Source: Bacteroidota bacterium (lineage in GTDB: Bacteria; Bacteroidota; Bacteroidia; Flavobacteriales; Flavobacteriaceae). From it: 64,000 nt of DNA. The stretch spans positions 1 through 64,000 of the forward strand of contig JAFDZC010000003.1 in the NCBI GenBank assembly GCA_018267095.1, written 5' to 3'. The translations under genes were made by a program, and so were the position numbers. Below the pieces are notes generated by a model that saw only the letters and a program-made list of their open reading frames with translations, was not told where the DNA came from and did not search any database. Positions 41,093 through 49,710 of this stretch are shown one piece after another; positions within the stretch are counted from its first letter, which is position 1, and each line of letters begins with the position of its first letter.

Positions 41093-42280
41093 TTATGCTA
41101 AGGCTTCTTTGATGCGTCTAAAAGCTTCTGTGAGCAAATCTTCGCTGGTGGCATAAGACAATCGGATACAATTCGGATTGCCAAAGGCATCGCCGGTAAC
41201 GGTTGCTACGTTGGCTTCAGACAACAAATACATCGAAAAATCATCTGCATTGTTGATGAGCTTACCGCGCAAGGTTTTTCCGAAATAATGCGAAACATCC
41301 GGAAACAAATAAAACGCGCCTTCAGGAACATTGGCTTTGAGACCCGGAATTTCTTGGGCGAGTTTCACGACCAAATCGCGTCGGTTGTAAAATGCTTTGA
41401 CCATATCTTTGAGTACCACTGGGTCGGCTTCTACTGCAGCGATTGTGGCTCTCTGGGCAATTGAGTTGGCTCCGCTGGTCACTTGTCCTTGCATTTTGGT
41501 GCAGGCTTTAGCGATAAATTCAGGAGCGCCAATATAACCGATGCGCCAACCGGTCATCGCAAAAGCTTTGGCCACGCCATTGACGGTAATGGTTCGCTCA
41601 AACATACCCGGAATTGAGGCAATGCTGCAAAATGTTCCCGAGAAGTTGATGTGCTCATAAATTTCGTCCGATACCACAAAAATGTTCGGGTGTTTTTCGA
41701 GTACAGCTACCAAGGCAGTAAGTTCTTCTCGACTATATACAGAGCCACTCGGGTTACAAGGCGAACTGTACCAAATCATTTTGGTTGACGGTGTAATGGC
41801 CGCTTCTAACTGTTCCGGTGTCATTTTGAAATCACTTTCTACTGAAGTTGGAACCTCAACCGGAATACCGCCGGCCATTTTAATAATTTCATAATAACTC
41901 ACCCAAAACGGCGCCGGTAAAATTACTTCGTCGCCCGGATTGATCATCACTTGGGCAATGTTGTACAAAGATTGTTTCGCTCCGGTAGATACCACAATAT
42001 GGGCAGGTTGATAGTCAAGATTATTATCTCTTTTGAACTTGCGACAAATAGCTTCTTTCAAATCGAGGTAACCATCCACAGGCGTATAAGTGCTGTAATT
42101 TTCGTCGATGGCTTTTTTGGCAGCTTCTTTGACAAAATCAGGCGTATTAAAGTCGGGTTCGCCCAAACTCAAACTGATAATGTCTTTGCCTTGTGCTTTG
42201 AGTTCGCGGGCCAAGGCAGCCATGGCTAAGGTTTGCGAAGTTGATAACTCGTTAATTCTATCTGAAAGTAAATGATTCAT
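41093..42280 (-). CDS. aspC: Class I PLP-dependent aminotransferase (aspartate aminotransferase-like)
   Basis: The 395-residue fold-type I enzyme has SLGEPDFNTP, STGAKQSLYN, the SSPCNPSGSVY Asn-Pro loop, VVSDEIYEH with the PLP-ring Asp, and K238 in VNGVAKAFAMTGWRIGY. This is the AspC/PatA-like subgroup 1-beta that transfers amino groups between aspartate and 2-oxoglutarate; substrate range is not readable. It is followed by a terminator. Length is normal. Confidence 0.93.
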   Translation of the reverse strand: MNHLLSDRINELSTSQTLAMAALARELKAQGKDIISLSLGEPDFNTPDFVKEAAKKAIDENYSTYTPVDGYLDLKEAICRKFKRDNNLDYQPAHIVVSTGAKQSLYNIAQVMINPGDEVILPAPFWVSYYEIIKMAGGIPVEVPTSVESDFKMTPEQLEAAITPSTKMIWYSSPCNPSGSVYSREELTALVAVLEKHPNIFVVSDEIYEHINFSGTFCSIASIPGMFERTITVNGVAKAFAMTGWRIGYIGAPEFIAKACTKMQGQVTSGANSIAQRATIAAVEADPVVLKDMVKAFYNRRDLVVKLAQEIPGLKANVPEGAFYLFPDVSHYFGKTLRGKLINNADDFSMYLLSEANVATVTGDAFGNPNCIRLSYATSEDLLTEAFRRIKEALA

Positions 42281-42290
42281 GCGCAGTTTT

Positions 42291-43382
42291 TTAGGCGAAT
42301 TGAGGTTTTTGTCCGAGTGCTTTTAAATGTTTGTAATGCGAAACAATCGCGCTTCGGGTGGTCTTGAATTCGTGATATGGCAAGTTGCATTCTTTGGCAG
42401 TTTGCTTGACAAATTCAGCAATTTTGTTGTAGTGAATATGACTGATGTGCGGATATAAATGATGCTCAATTTGGTGATTGAGCCCGCCGGTAAACCAATT
42501 CATGATTTTATTTTTCGGAGCAAAATTGGCTGTAGTGTACAATTGGTGAATGGCCCAAGTGTTTTCCATTTCACCGTTTTCACCCGGAACCGGATTCTCT
42601 GTTTCATCTACCACGTGTGCCAATTGAAAAATCACACTCAGAATAATTCCGGCTGTGTAGTGCATTACGAAAAATCCAATCAGTACTTTCCACCAAAGAA
42701 CACCGGCTATGATAGGTGTGACAATCCAAATAAAAGCATAGATAATTTTGGTGATAATGAGAATCGTCCAGAGTTTAGCGGGGCTTTGCGGCTGACCGTA
42801 AGACAAGTTTCGACCGGTATAGTTGATCATTTGTTTGAAATCGGTAGTAATCGCCCAGTTAAAAGTGAGCAAACCGTAGAGCAAAAACGAATATAAATGC
42901 TGAAATCGGTGATAGCCATACCACTCGGCCTCAGGAGTAAAGCGGATGATGCGGCCGGCTTCTAAATCTTCATCGTGCCCGTGAATGTTGGTGTAGGTGT
43001 GGTGCAAAACATTGTGCTGTACTTGCCAATTATAGACGTTTCCGGCCAAGACATAAATGGTGCCGCCCATGATTTTATTGACCCAGCCTTTAGATGAATA
43101 AGCGCCGTGGTTTCCGTCGTGCATTACGTTCATGCCAATGCCGGCCATACCAACGCCCATCAAAATATTGAGCAATAATTGCACATAAAAAGGCATTTCA
43201 AATTTTAAAATCACAAAATACGGAACCAAAAAAACCGTAAATAAAATGATGGTTTTTAAGTGAATTTTCCAGTTTCCGGTTTTGGATATGTTGTTCTCTT
43301 TGAAGTAGTTATTGACTCTTGAGTTGAGTGTTCGGAAAAATTTTAGATTGTCTTGCGTAGCAAAAGTGGGTGCGGTATTCAT
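42291..43382 (-). CDS. Membrane fatty acid desaturase (acyl-CoA/acyl-lipid type)
   Basis: The 363-residue protein has four hydrophobic segments and the three histidine boxes of the di-iron desaturases: HDGNHGAY, HNVLHHTY and HQIEHHLYP. Q in the third box position (QIEHH) is typical of front-end and linoleoyl-CoA-like desaturases. It introduces a double bond into membrane fatty acids using electrons from a ferredoxin or cytochrome b5-like donor, which is not encoded nearby. The start MNTAPTFATQ (43382) is preferred to 43403. Confidence 0.92.
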   Translation of the reverse strand: MNTAPTFATQDNLKFFRTLNSRVNNYFKENNISKTGNWKIHLKTIILFTVFLVPYFVILKFEMPFYVQLLLNILMGVGMAGIGMNVMHDGNHGAYSSKGWVNKIMGGTIYVLAGNVYNWQVQHNVLHHTYTNIHGHDEDLEAGRIIRFTPEAEWYGYHRFQHLYSFLLYGLLTFNWAITTDFKQMINYTGRNLSYGQPQSPAKLWTILIITKIIYAFIWIVTPIIAGVLWWKVLIGFFVMHYTAGIILSVIFQLAHVVDETENPVPGENGEMENTWAIHQLYTTANFAPKNKIMNWFTGGLNHQIEHHLYPHISHIHYNKIAEFVKQTAKECNLPYHEFKTTRSAIVSHYKHLKALGQKPQFA

Positions 43383-43466
43383 ATGTAATCGGTTAACGGC
43401 CAAATTTAGGTATTATTAATTTTTTTATAACCGCATTTTCGCATAAATATTTCAACAGTAAAATGT

Positions 43467-43474
43467 TACTTTTG
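43467..43474 (+). promoter_or_regulatory. -7 box of rsmG
   Basis: TACTTTTG, 12 bases before the ATG at 43487. It lies downstream of the ATG at 43463, which rules against that longer start. Confidence 0.5.
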
Positions 43475-43486
43475 TTAAAAAAGAAT

Positions 43487-44116
43487 ATGCAGGAAATTAT
43501 CCGCTATTTCCCCGATTTAACGCCAATTCAAATAGAGCAATTTCAAGCTCTTGAAGCCCTTTATAAAGATTGGAATGCCAAAATCAATGTCATTTCGCGT
43601 AAAGACATTGATGAACTTTATCTGCGTCATGTATTACATTCGATAGGAATTGCCAAAGTACAGCCTTTTGTGTCCGGAACAAAAGTTATGGATGTGGGCA
43701 CTGGCGGTGGTTTTCCAGGCATTCCGCTGGCCATTATGTTTCCTGAAACTGAGTTTTATCTTATTGATGTAATTCAGAAGAAAATCAAAGTCGTTCAAGC
43801 GGTGGCAGAGGCAATTGGTTTACAGAACCTCAAAGCCGAACAATTGCGCGCCGAAAATGCCTCAGGAGAATATGATTTTATTGTGAGTCGTGCGGTAACC
43901 AATATGCCTGATTTTGTAAGTTGGGTAAAAGGCAAAATCAAAAAGGCCAGCAGACATGAATTGTCCAATGGAATTCTCTATCTCAAAGGCGGTGATTTAA
44001 CCCAAGAATTGGCCGATTTCCCCAAAGCTACTCAGTACAATTTATCAGACTATTTTGAGGAAGAATTTTTCGAGACCAAAAAAGTGGTCCATCTTCCGCT
44101 GAAATATAAACCATAA
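43487..44116 (+). CDS. rsmG: 16S rRNA (guanine527-N7)-methyltransferase
   Basis: Methylates N7 of G527 in the 530 loop of 16S rRNA. The 209-residue protein begins MQEIIRYFPDLTPIQ; the S-adenosylmethionine site is VMDVGTGGGFPGIPLAIM, and NVISRKDIDELYLRHVLHS is the family's N-terminal motif. VSRAVTNMPDFVSWVKGK is the later conserved block. Length is normal. A terminator follows, and the gene appears to stand alone. Confidence 0.95.
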   Translation: MQEIIRYFPDLTPIQIEQFQALEALYKDWNAKINVISRKDIDELYLRHVLHSIGIAKVQPFVSGTKVMDVGTGGGFPGIPLAIMFPETEFYLIDVIQKKIKVVQAVAEAIGLQNLKAEQLRAENASGEYDFIVSRAVTNMPDFVSWVKGKIKKASRHELSNGILYLKGGDLTQELADFPKATQYNLSDYFEEEFFETKKVVHLPLKYKP

Positions 44117-44143
44117 AAAAACCGCTGTCTAAAGCGGTCTTTT
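44115..44143 (+). terminator. Terminator after rsmG
   Basis: CCGCT and AGCGG pair around GTCTAA, with A-run before and TCTTTTAATTTT after. It could serve the convergent T9SS protein gene as well. Confidence 0.75.
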
Positions 44144-44147
44144 AATT

Positions 44148-45158
44148 TTAGTTTTTGAGAACTTTCTGTGTTTGTATTCCTTTGTCGGTTTGTACTTCTA
44201 ATAAGTAAAGACCTTTTTCAAGGTTTGAAACATCTATAGTTTGTGACGGTTTCAAAAGGCTTAAAACGATTCTTGCGCGCATATCGGTTAGGGTGATTTT
44301 AGTAATGGAAGAATCAGAATAATCGCTTAAATAAAGCAAATCGTGCATCGGGTTCGGATAAGCTAAACGCTGATTTGTATCAAAAGAGTTGTTGCTCAAC
44401 ACGCCATCAAATTTCTCGAATGTTGTAGTGGTTTCATCGACAATACCTTGCAATGGAACATTCACCACCGAGGTTGTACTTCTAAAAATAGGCGAAGGAT
44501 TCCCTGCTTCATAATAATTGTAAATCGTTTGTACAATGTTGCCTACATTTGGAAAAATACTGTAATTCAAAGTAATGTTTTGTACCGCTTTGAATCGCGT
44601 TACGGTATGACTGCTTTGCGCTCCGTCAATGTTTAAGTTTAAAGTTCCATACGCATCCACAGAAGTATTGATGGTTCCGCTAAAAGTACCGTTGTAGGTT
44701 CCGTAAACATAAGTTCCGGCCATGGTATCTGAATTGGTGTAGCCGTAATTCATCGGATAAGTTCCAACCAAAGCGTTATTGGTTCCGAAATTTAAAGTGA
44801 TGTACGGATTGCTCAATCCGGTAATCGAAACCTGATTGTTGGTGTTTTTTGAAAATAAATAAGAAACTGTTATCACCGAACCAATCGTCGAAGTGTTTTT
44901 AGTAACCTCATTGCTGCCCGGATAAGTGCCACTTTGCGCAGAAGTTGGCGTCTGGTTAACCTCAATTGAAGATCCGACTTGTACTAAATCAGCAAAATTC
45001 CAATTGGCGTTGGCTCCTATTGGGCTTTGATCGATTCCGGCAGCCGATTCTATAACTTTGAACATCGAATTTTCTTGTACGTAAAAGGATTGAATGGGGC
45101 TTTGAGCGCAAGCGAGGTAACCAATGCTCAAAAACATGCCGAGTAATGTTGTTTTCAT
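44148..45158 (-). CDS. Exported protein with a type A T9SS C-terminal sorting domain
   Basis: The 336-residue protein has a signal peptide ending LACAQ, a Thr/Asn/Gly-rich beta-type central region without recognisable catalytic motif, and a C-terminal domain of about 70 residues. That domain carries LAYPNPMHDLLYL, SKITL-type strands, LEKGLYLLEVQTDKG and the final VLKN, which is the Por/type A signal for T9SS export and surface attachment. The body is probably an adhesin-like or structural domain; its function is unknown. Confidence 0.88.
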   Translation of the reverse strand: MKTTLLGMFLSIGYLACAQSPIQSFYVQENSMFKVIESAAGIDQSPIGANANWNFADLVQVGSSIEVNQTPTSAQSGTYPGSNEVTKNTSTIGSVITVSYLFSKNTNNQVSITGLSNPYITLNFGTNNALVGTYPMNYGYTNSDTMAGTYVYGTYNGTFSGTINTSVDAYGTLNLNIDGAQSSHTVTRFKAVQNITLNYSIFPNVGNIVQTIYNYYEAGNPSPIFRSTTSVVNVPLQGIVDETTTTFEKFDGVLSNNSFDTNQRLAYPNPMHDLLYLSDYSDSSITKITLTDMRARIVLSLLKPSQTIDVSNLEKGLYLLEVQTDKGIQTQKVLKN

Positions 45159-45210
45159 AGTTTAGGAATTAGCCTCCGAAAATACTAATATTTCTGAAAA
45201 TCAAACGCAT

Positions 45211-45239
45211 AAAAAAAGCCCAATGTTTAAATTGGGCTT
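45211..45239 (-). terminator. Terminator after pruA
   Basis: AAGCCCAAT and ATTGGGCTT are a perfect inverted repeat; on the minus strand a run of seven T follows. Confidence 0.85.
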
Positions 45240-45260
45240 AGAGATTTAGATTTTGTAATG

Positions 45261-46889
45261 CTATTCTCCTAAAAACGGATAGCGATAATTATCTGGCGTT
45301 ACAAAAGTTTCTTTGATGGTTCTTGGCGATACCCAACGCAATAAGTTTAAGGCTGAACCTGCTTTGTCGTTGGTTCCCGAAGCTCTGGCTCCGCCAAATG
45401 GTTGCATGCCTACGACTGCTCCAGTTGGTTTGTCATTGACATAGAAGTTGCCGGCTGAATTTTGCAAAGCGACCGTCGCTTCTTCAATGGCATAACGATC
45501 TTGGCTAAACACGGCTCCGGTAAGGGCATATTCTGAAGTTTCATCAACGAGTTTCAGTGTGTTTTTCCAGTCGGCATCTTCATATACATAAACGGTCAAA
45601 ACCGGTCCGAAAAGCTCGGTTTCCATGGTGGTATATTTTGGATTGGTAGTCAAAATTACCGTTGGCTCAACAAAATATCCTTTTGATTTGTCGTAGTTGC
45701 CACCAAAAATAACTTCGGCATCGGCGTCTTTTTTGGCTTGATCAATATAAGTGGCCAATTTGTCAAACGAACCTTCGTGAATAACGGCCGTAATAAAATT
45801 TGAAAAATCTTCCGGGCTGCCCATTTTCATGGTGGCTAATTCACGACCCATTTCTTCTTTAATGGCCGGCCAAAGCGATTTTGGAAAATAAGCTCTTGAG
45901 GCCGCACTACATTTTTGCCCTTGGAATTCAAACGCACCGCGCAACGTATTGGCAACCACTTGGCTTACGTTGGACGATGGGTGTGCGATTACAAAATCTT
46001 TTCCGCCGGTTTCACCCACTATTCTCGGATAAGTTTTGTAAGTGTGGATTTGACTGCCGATTTTTTTCCAGATTTCTTTAAAGACAAAAGTAGAACCTGT
46101 GTAATGTACGCCAGCAAAATCTGGATGTGCCAAAACCGTGTCGGTAATCATGACCGGATCGCCAAAAACAACGTTGATCACACCATCCGGAACACCGGCT
46201 TCTTTGAATACATCGATGATGATTTTGGCCGAAAACACTTGGCTGTCACTGGGTTTCCAAACAACTGTGTTGCCCATCATCGCCGCGCTAGCCGGTAAGT
46301 TGGCTGCAATGGCGGTGAAGTTAAACGGCGTAATGGCATACACAAATCCTTCGAGCGGGCGGTATTCTAATCGGTTCCAAACCGCTGAATCTGATTTAGG
46401 CTGATCGGCATAAATTTGCGTCATAAACTCAACGTTGTAGCGCAAAAAGTCAATGAGTTCGCAAGAAGCATCAATTTCGGCTTGGAAAATATTTTTAGAT
46501 TGGGCAATCATCGTGGCGGCATTGATGCGCGCACGATACGGTCCGGCAATGAGTTCGGCGGCTTTTAAGAAAATAGCAGCGCGTTGCTCCCAAGCCATTT
46601 GCGACCATTTTTTGCGCGCTTCTAAAGCTGCAGCAATGGCTTGATCGATGTGTTTTTTCTCGGCTAAATGATACGTACCTACCACATGTTGGTGGTCGTG
46701 GGGCGGTGTCATGGTTCGGGTGTTGCCCGTTTTGATTTGCTCGCTGCCAATATACATCGGAACATCGATGGTTTCGCTGTACATTTTGCGATAAGCTGCC
46801 AATACCGCTTCTTTTTCGGGCGAGCCGGGTTTGTATGATTTTACGGGTTCGTTGACCGCTTTGGGTACGTTAAAAAATCCTTTGAGCAT
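45261..46889 (-). CDS. pruA: L-glutamate gamma-semialdehyde dehydrogenase (1-pyrroline-5-carboxylate dehydrogenase)
   Basis: Second step of proline breakdown: NAD-dependent oxidation of glutamate semialdehyde to glutamate. The 542-residue enzyme has VGETGGKDFV with the general-base Glu and GQKCSAASRAY with the catalytic Cys. YADQPKSDSAVWNRLEYRP and the C-terminal PRTIKETFV are typical of the stand-alone P5CDH type. No proline dehydrogenase is next to it. A -7 box lies upstream, beside an intergenic repeat. Confidence 0.95.
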   Translation of the reverse strand: MLKGFFNVPKAVNEPVKSYKPGSPEKEAVLAAYRKMYSETIDVPMYIGSEQIKTGNTRTMTPPHDHQHVVGTYHLAEKKHIDQAIAAALEARKKWSQMAWEQRAAIFLKAAELIAGPYRARINAATMIAQSKNIFQAEIDASCELIDFLRYNVEFMTQIYADQPKSDSAVWNRLEYRPLEGFVYAITPFNFTAIAANLPASAAMMGNTVVWKPSDSQVFSAKIIIDVFKEAGVPDGVINVVFGDPVMITDTVLAHPDFAGVHYTGSTFVFKEIWKKIGSQIHTYKTYPRIVGETGGKDFVIAHPSSNVSQVVANTLRGAFEFQGQKCSAASRAYFPKSLWPAIKEEMGRELATMKMGSPEDFSNFITAVIHEGSFDKLATYIDQAKKDADAEVIFGGNYDKSKGYFVEPTVILTTNPKYTTMETELFGPVLTVYVYEDADWKNTLKLVDETSEYALTGAVFSQDRYAIEEATVALQNSAGNFYVNDKPTGAVVGMQPFGGARASGTNDKAGSALNLLRWVSPRTIKETFVTPDNYRYPFLGE

Positions 46890-46936
46890 GGGTATATTTT
46901 TTTAGAACTGAAATATTTATTGTGCCGACGGCTGCA

Positions 46937-46944
46937 CAAAAGTA
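46937..46944 (-). promoter_or_regulatory. -7 box of pruA
   Basis: TACTTTTG on the minus strand, 47 bases before the pruA ATG; the -33 region is weak. Confidence 0.45.
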
Positions 46945-46993
46945 CAAAGGTTTATCTAATAAAACAGCATTTGATTTGGGGAGTGATTTTGCC

Positions 46994-47151
46994 GTTGAGC
47001 GGGATGCTTCGACTAGCCCCGATGGCAGTGAACAGCTCTGGAGCGGCACGACTATTTTGGGCCGATAAGCGGGGCGACCCACAGAAGCCACCAGCGCAGC
47101 GATGCCCAAAAACGAGGGCCGCGACAGACTAAAACGAACAGCGGGAATAGC
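46994..47151 (-). repeat. Flavobacterial intergenic repeat, copy 3 (long form, after apaG)
   Basis: Read on the minus strand it starts AGCTATTCCCGCTGTTCG, directly after the apaG stop codon, and ends CACTGCCATCGGGGCTAG. It holds a hairpin of TTTTGGGC (complement of 47104-47111) with GCCCAAAA (complement of 47055-47062), with GTCGCCCCGC in the loop region. It is about twice as long as the other copies because the part inside the hairpin is expanded. This element fills most of the 265-base gap between apaG and pruA. Confidence 0.7.
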
Positions 47152-47153
47152 TA

Positions 47154-47540
47154 CTAGTTAAGCGCAAAAGGAGCACTCAATTTGAAGGTAGGAACAATGA
47201 CTCTGAAATTTCGGGTCGAAGTAAAATTGATCATATTGAAATGACCACTCATGGCCCCAAAAGGCGAGGCAAGAAGGCAACCGGAACTGTAGGTGTGCGA
47301 TTCTCCGGGTTTGAGCACGGGTTTTTTGCCAATCACACCTTCGCCGTCCACAATTTCTACATCGTTGAGCGAGTCAAAAATTTCCCAATGACGCGTGGTG
47401 AGTTGAACAGAATCTTTGCCTTGATTTTCAATCGTGATGTGGTAACTAAAGGCATAATGAATTTTGTGGTTTTTGAAGTAAGTGCCTTCAAAAGCCGTCA
47501 AAACCGAAATTTTTATACCTCTGGTGATTTGCGTTACCAT
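47154..47540 (-). CDS. apaG: ApaG protein
   Basis: A 128-residue immunoglobulin/fibronectin-like beta domain. HYAFSYHITIENQGKDSVQL, LTTRHWEIFDSL and GEGVIGKKPVLKPGESHTY with the following SGCLL and GAMSGHF are the family's core motifs. ApaG was linked to Co/Mg resistance and Ap4A in enterobacteria, but its biochemical function is unresolved. No signal peptide is present. It has a -7 box 25 bases upstream and a repeat copy immediately after its stop. Confidence 0.93.
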   Translation of the reverse strand: MVTQITRGIKISVLTAFEGTYFKNHKIHYAFSYHITIENQGKDSVQLTTRHWEIFDSLNDVEIVDGEGVIGKKPVLKPGESHTYSSGCLLASPFGAMSGHFNMINFTSTRNFRVIVPTFKLSAPFALN

Positions 47541-47564
47541 GATAGCGGTTGCTTAATAGTTGGT

Positions 47565-47572
47565 CAAATTTA
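47565..47572 (-). promoter_or_regulatory. -7 box of apaG
   Basis: TAAATTTG on the minus strand, 25 bases ahead of the ATG, without a clear TTG at -33. Confidence 0.45.
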
Positions 47573-47612
47573 TGAAAAATAGAATCTTAACCGATTTTTT
47601 AAAGTTAAAATT

Positions 47613-48869
47613 TTAGTTAATAATGTTCTCGGAAGTAACCACGCTTTTTCCGATGACGCGGTCATAACGTTGAGCATTTTCGCGATAATAGACTAACGTA
47701 AAATAGTTGTTTTCGGTTTGGTAAAAATTTCCGTCGATGGCATTTTTACCGTCAATTTTCCCGTTTTTATCAGCTACGACATATTGATAACTCGTAAAGC
47801 CTTGTTTGATCATGATGGCTTTTTCATAGATGCCTTTCTCTGCGTTGTAGTCGAGTTTGTTGTCGGGTGTAAGTGCATAATTGTTGAACATGCCATTGAC
47901 ATAAATGTCTTTTTTCTCATAAAAAGCCGGCGCATCTAACGAAAAGAAAATCCAAGCATAATCGGCTTCAACCGCGTTGTTTTCAGAGTTGAGGTTTTTG
48001 ACAATAAAGTTGCCGTTATAATCCGGATTATAGCTATACGGAACATTGGCCCGCGGCGTATCGGTGTATAAATAGCCATTGTAAATACCGCCTTGCGGAG
48101 AATCAATTTTGGCTACGTTGTTGGTAGCCGCACGAATGTCTTTGTTTTCAAAATACCTGAATTCATTTCCGCCCCAAAATTGGGTTTCGGCATCGTATTT
48201 ATAAATCAAGTCATTCCCAATAGTATACATGGGTTTAACATTGGTGATGGCGTTGTTTAGTTGTCCGTTTTGTAAAAGTAAAACCTTGACATTGGTTAGC
48301 GGACTCTGAAAATTAATCGTACTGGATTTAATGGTAAAGTCTAAATTCTGTTTTGTGTTGGAAGTTTCAATGGTGCGCGCTCGTTTCACCTGACAATCCA
48401 CTGAAACAATGTTTTCATAAAGAATGAATTTTCTCGAGAATACAACATCGCGGTCTTCGTTGAGGATTTTAATCATAAAATTTCCGCTCACCAAAAATCG
48501 CGTATTTCGATTGGGAAAAGCAATGCGGTAATGCGAATAGATTTGTAGCGTGTTGTATGAGTTGGTATATTCTTGAATGCGTTGGTTGTCAAAACCCTGC
48601 ATGTATTCATTGATGGATAATTGCGAAGGTTTCCAGTCGTAATCGCAGTGAATAATCTGATAATAATAATTGGCTTCGTTGCCAAACAAATCGTCAAATT
48701 GTAATTCAAAAGCATCGCCCAACTGAAAAAGCGGAACCATATTTTGTCCGTTTTGAACAAAAGTCACGGTTTTGATGTTGTAAGGCGGAGGAACTTCTTT
48801 TTCGGGTTGCGCCCAGCAAAAGGCACCCATCAACAAAAAGAACAGAAACGAAGACAAAGATTTGTGCAT
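47613..48869 (-). CDS. Type IX secretion system plug protein (DUF5103 family)
   Basis: The 418-residue protein has a signal peptide (SSFLFFLLMGAFCWAQ), then PYNIKTVTFVQNGQNMVPLF, YYYQIIHCDYDWKPSQLS and EYMQGFDNQRIQEY, the N-terminal signature of the family once called DUF5103 and now associated with the Plug that closes the SprA translocon of the T9SS. A C-terminal immunoglobulin-like part (DKNGKIDGKNAIDGNFYQTE) follows. The protein is expected in the periplasm under SprA. sprA is not in the window, so the T9SS genes are dispersed. Confidence 0.85.
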   Translation of the reverse strand: MHKSLSSFLFFLLMGAFCWAQPEKEVPPPYNIKTVTFVQNGQNMVPLFQLGDAFELQFDDLFGNEANYYYQIIHCDYDWKPSQLSINEYMQGFDNQRIQEYTNSYNTLQIYSHYRIAFPNRNTRFLVSGNFMIKILNEDRDVVFSRKFILYENIVSVDCQVKRARTIETSNTKQNLDFTIKSSTINFQSPLTNVKVLLLQNGQLNNAITNVKPMYTIGNDLIYKYDAETQFWGGNEFRYFENKDIRAATNNVAKIDSPQGGIYNGYLYTDTPRANVPYSYNPDYNGNFIVKNLNSENNAVEADYAWIFFSLDAPAFYEKKDIYVNGMFNNYALTPDNKLDYNAEKGIYEKAIMIKQGFTSYQYVVADKNGKIDGKNAIDGNFYQTENNYFTLVYYRENAQRYDRVIGKSVVTSENIIN

Positions 48870-48942
48870 AACCGTAAATTTTCAGCAGCGTAAATATACT
48901 ATTATATTGCTTGAATTGACCTGAAAATTAACGTTTGTTGTA

Positions 48943-49710
48943 TTATTTTTTGTGGCAAACCGGAATGATTTCGCCCGGAGCCAAACAATATCGCTCTACC
49001 AAATCTGCAGATAGTGTTTTGGTATAATCAACTTCTGAAACCTCAAAACCAATGCTGCGCAATTTGTCAAAATAATCTCGGCCATACACGCGCACATGGT
49101 CGTATTGGCCAAAAATATCGGCGCGTTGTTTTGGGTCGGTGATGCTGTTGTCTGCAAAAGTTACGGCGCGACTTAAATCTTGCGGAATCTGAAAAATGCC
49201 CATACCATCGGGTTTGAGTACGCGATACAATTCGCGCATGGCTTGGGTATCATCCGGAATATGTTCCAAAACATGGTTGCACAAAATCACATCATAGCTG
49301 TTGTCTGCAAAGGGCAAATTGCAGATGTCCGCTTTGACATCGGCCAAAGGCGAAAGCAAATCGGTCGTGGTATAATCGAGGTTTTTCTGATTTCTGAACA
49401 ACTGATAAAAAGCTTGCTCAGGGGCAAAATGCAATACTTTTTTGGGTGCCGAAAAAAAATCGGTTTCATTCTTTAGATACAACCACAAAAGTCGGTGTCG
49501 TTCCAGTGATAAAGTGCTTGGTGAAAGTACATTGTTGCGCTGTTTTCCGTAACCATACGGTAAAAAGGCGCGAAAACTCTTGCCGTCAATTGGGTCGGTG
49601 TAGCGATTGCCTCTGAGCCACCAAGCCAAAACTGGGCGCGCCACATAACTCAACCGAATGAGCAGCGGTCGCGGAATGGTATTGAGTATCCACTTAAAGA
49701 GTTTTTTCAT
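48943..49710 (-). CDS. Class I SAM-dependent methyltransferase
   Basis: The 255-residue protein has a hydrophobic N-terminus with Arg/Trp (RPLLIRLSYVARPVLAWW) and then a methyltransferase type 11 domain: YTTTDLLSPLADVKADICN, LPFADNSYDVILCNHVLEHI and LKPDGMGIFQIP. An unusual feature is the absence of a classical GxGxG motif; LHFAPEQAFYQLF replaces it. The ATG shares one base with the map stop (TGATG), so it is translationally coupled to map. The acceptor is unknown. Confidence 0.86.
   Translation of the reverse strand: MKKLFKWILNTIPRPLLIRLSYVARPVLAWWLRGNRYTDPIDGKSFRAFLPYGYGKQRNNVLSPSTLSLERHRLLWLYLKNETDFFSAPKKVLHFAPEQAFYQLFRNQKNLDYTTTDLLSPLADVKADICNLPFADNSYDVILCNHVLEHIPDDTQAMRELYRVLKPDGMGIFQIPQDLSRAVTFADNSITDPKQRADIFGQYDHVRVYGRDYFDKLRSIGFEVSEVDYTKTLSADLVERYCLAPGEIIPVCHKK

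Noticed and set aside
46920-47132. Frame of 70 residues in the pruA-apaG gap
   Set aside because: It covers repeat copy 3 and its sequence is not shared by the other copies, so it is not a gene.
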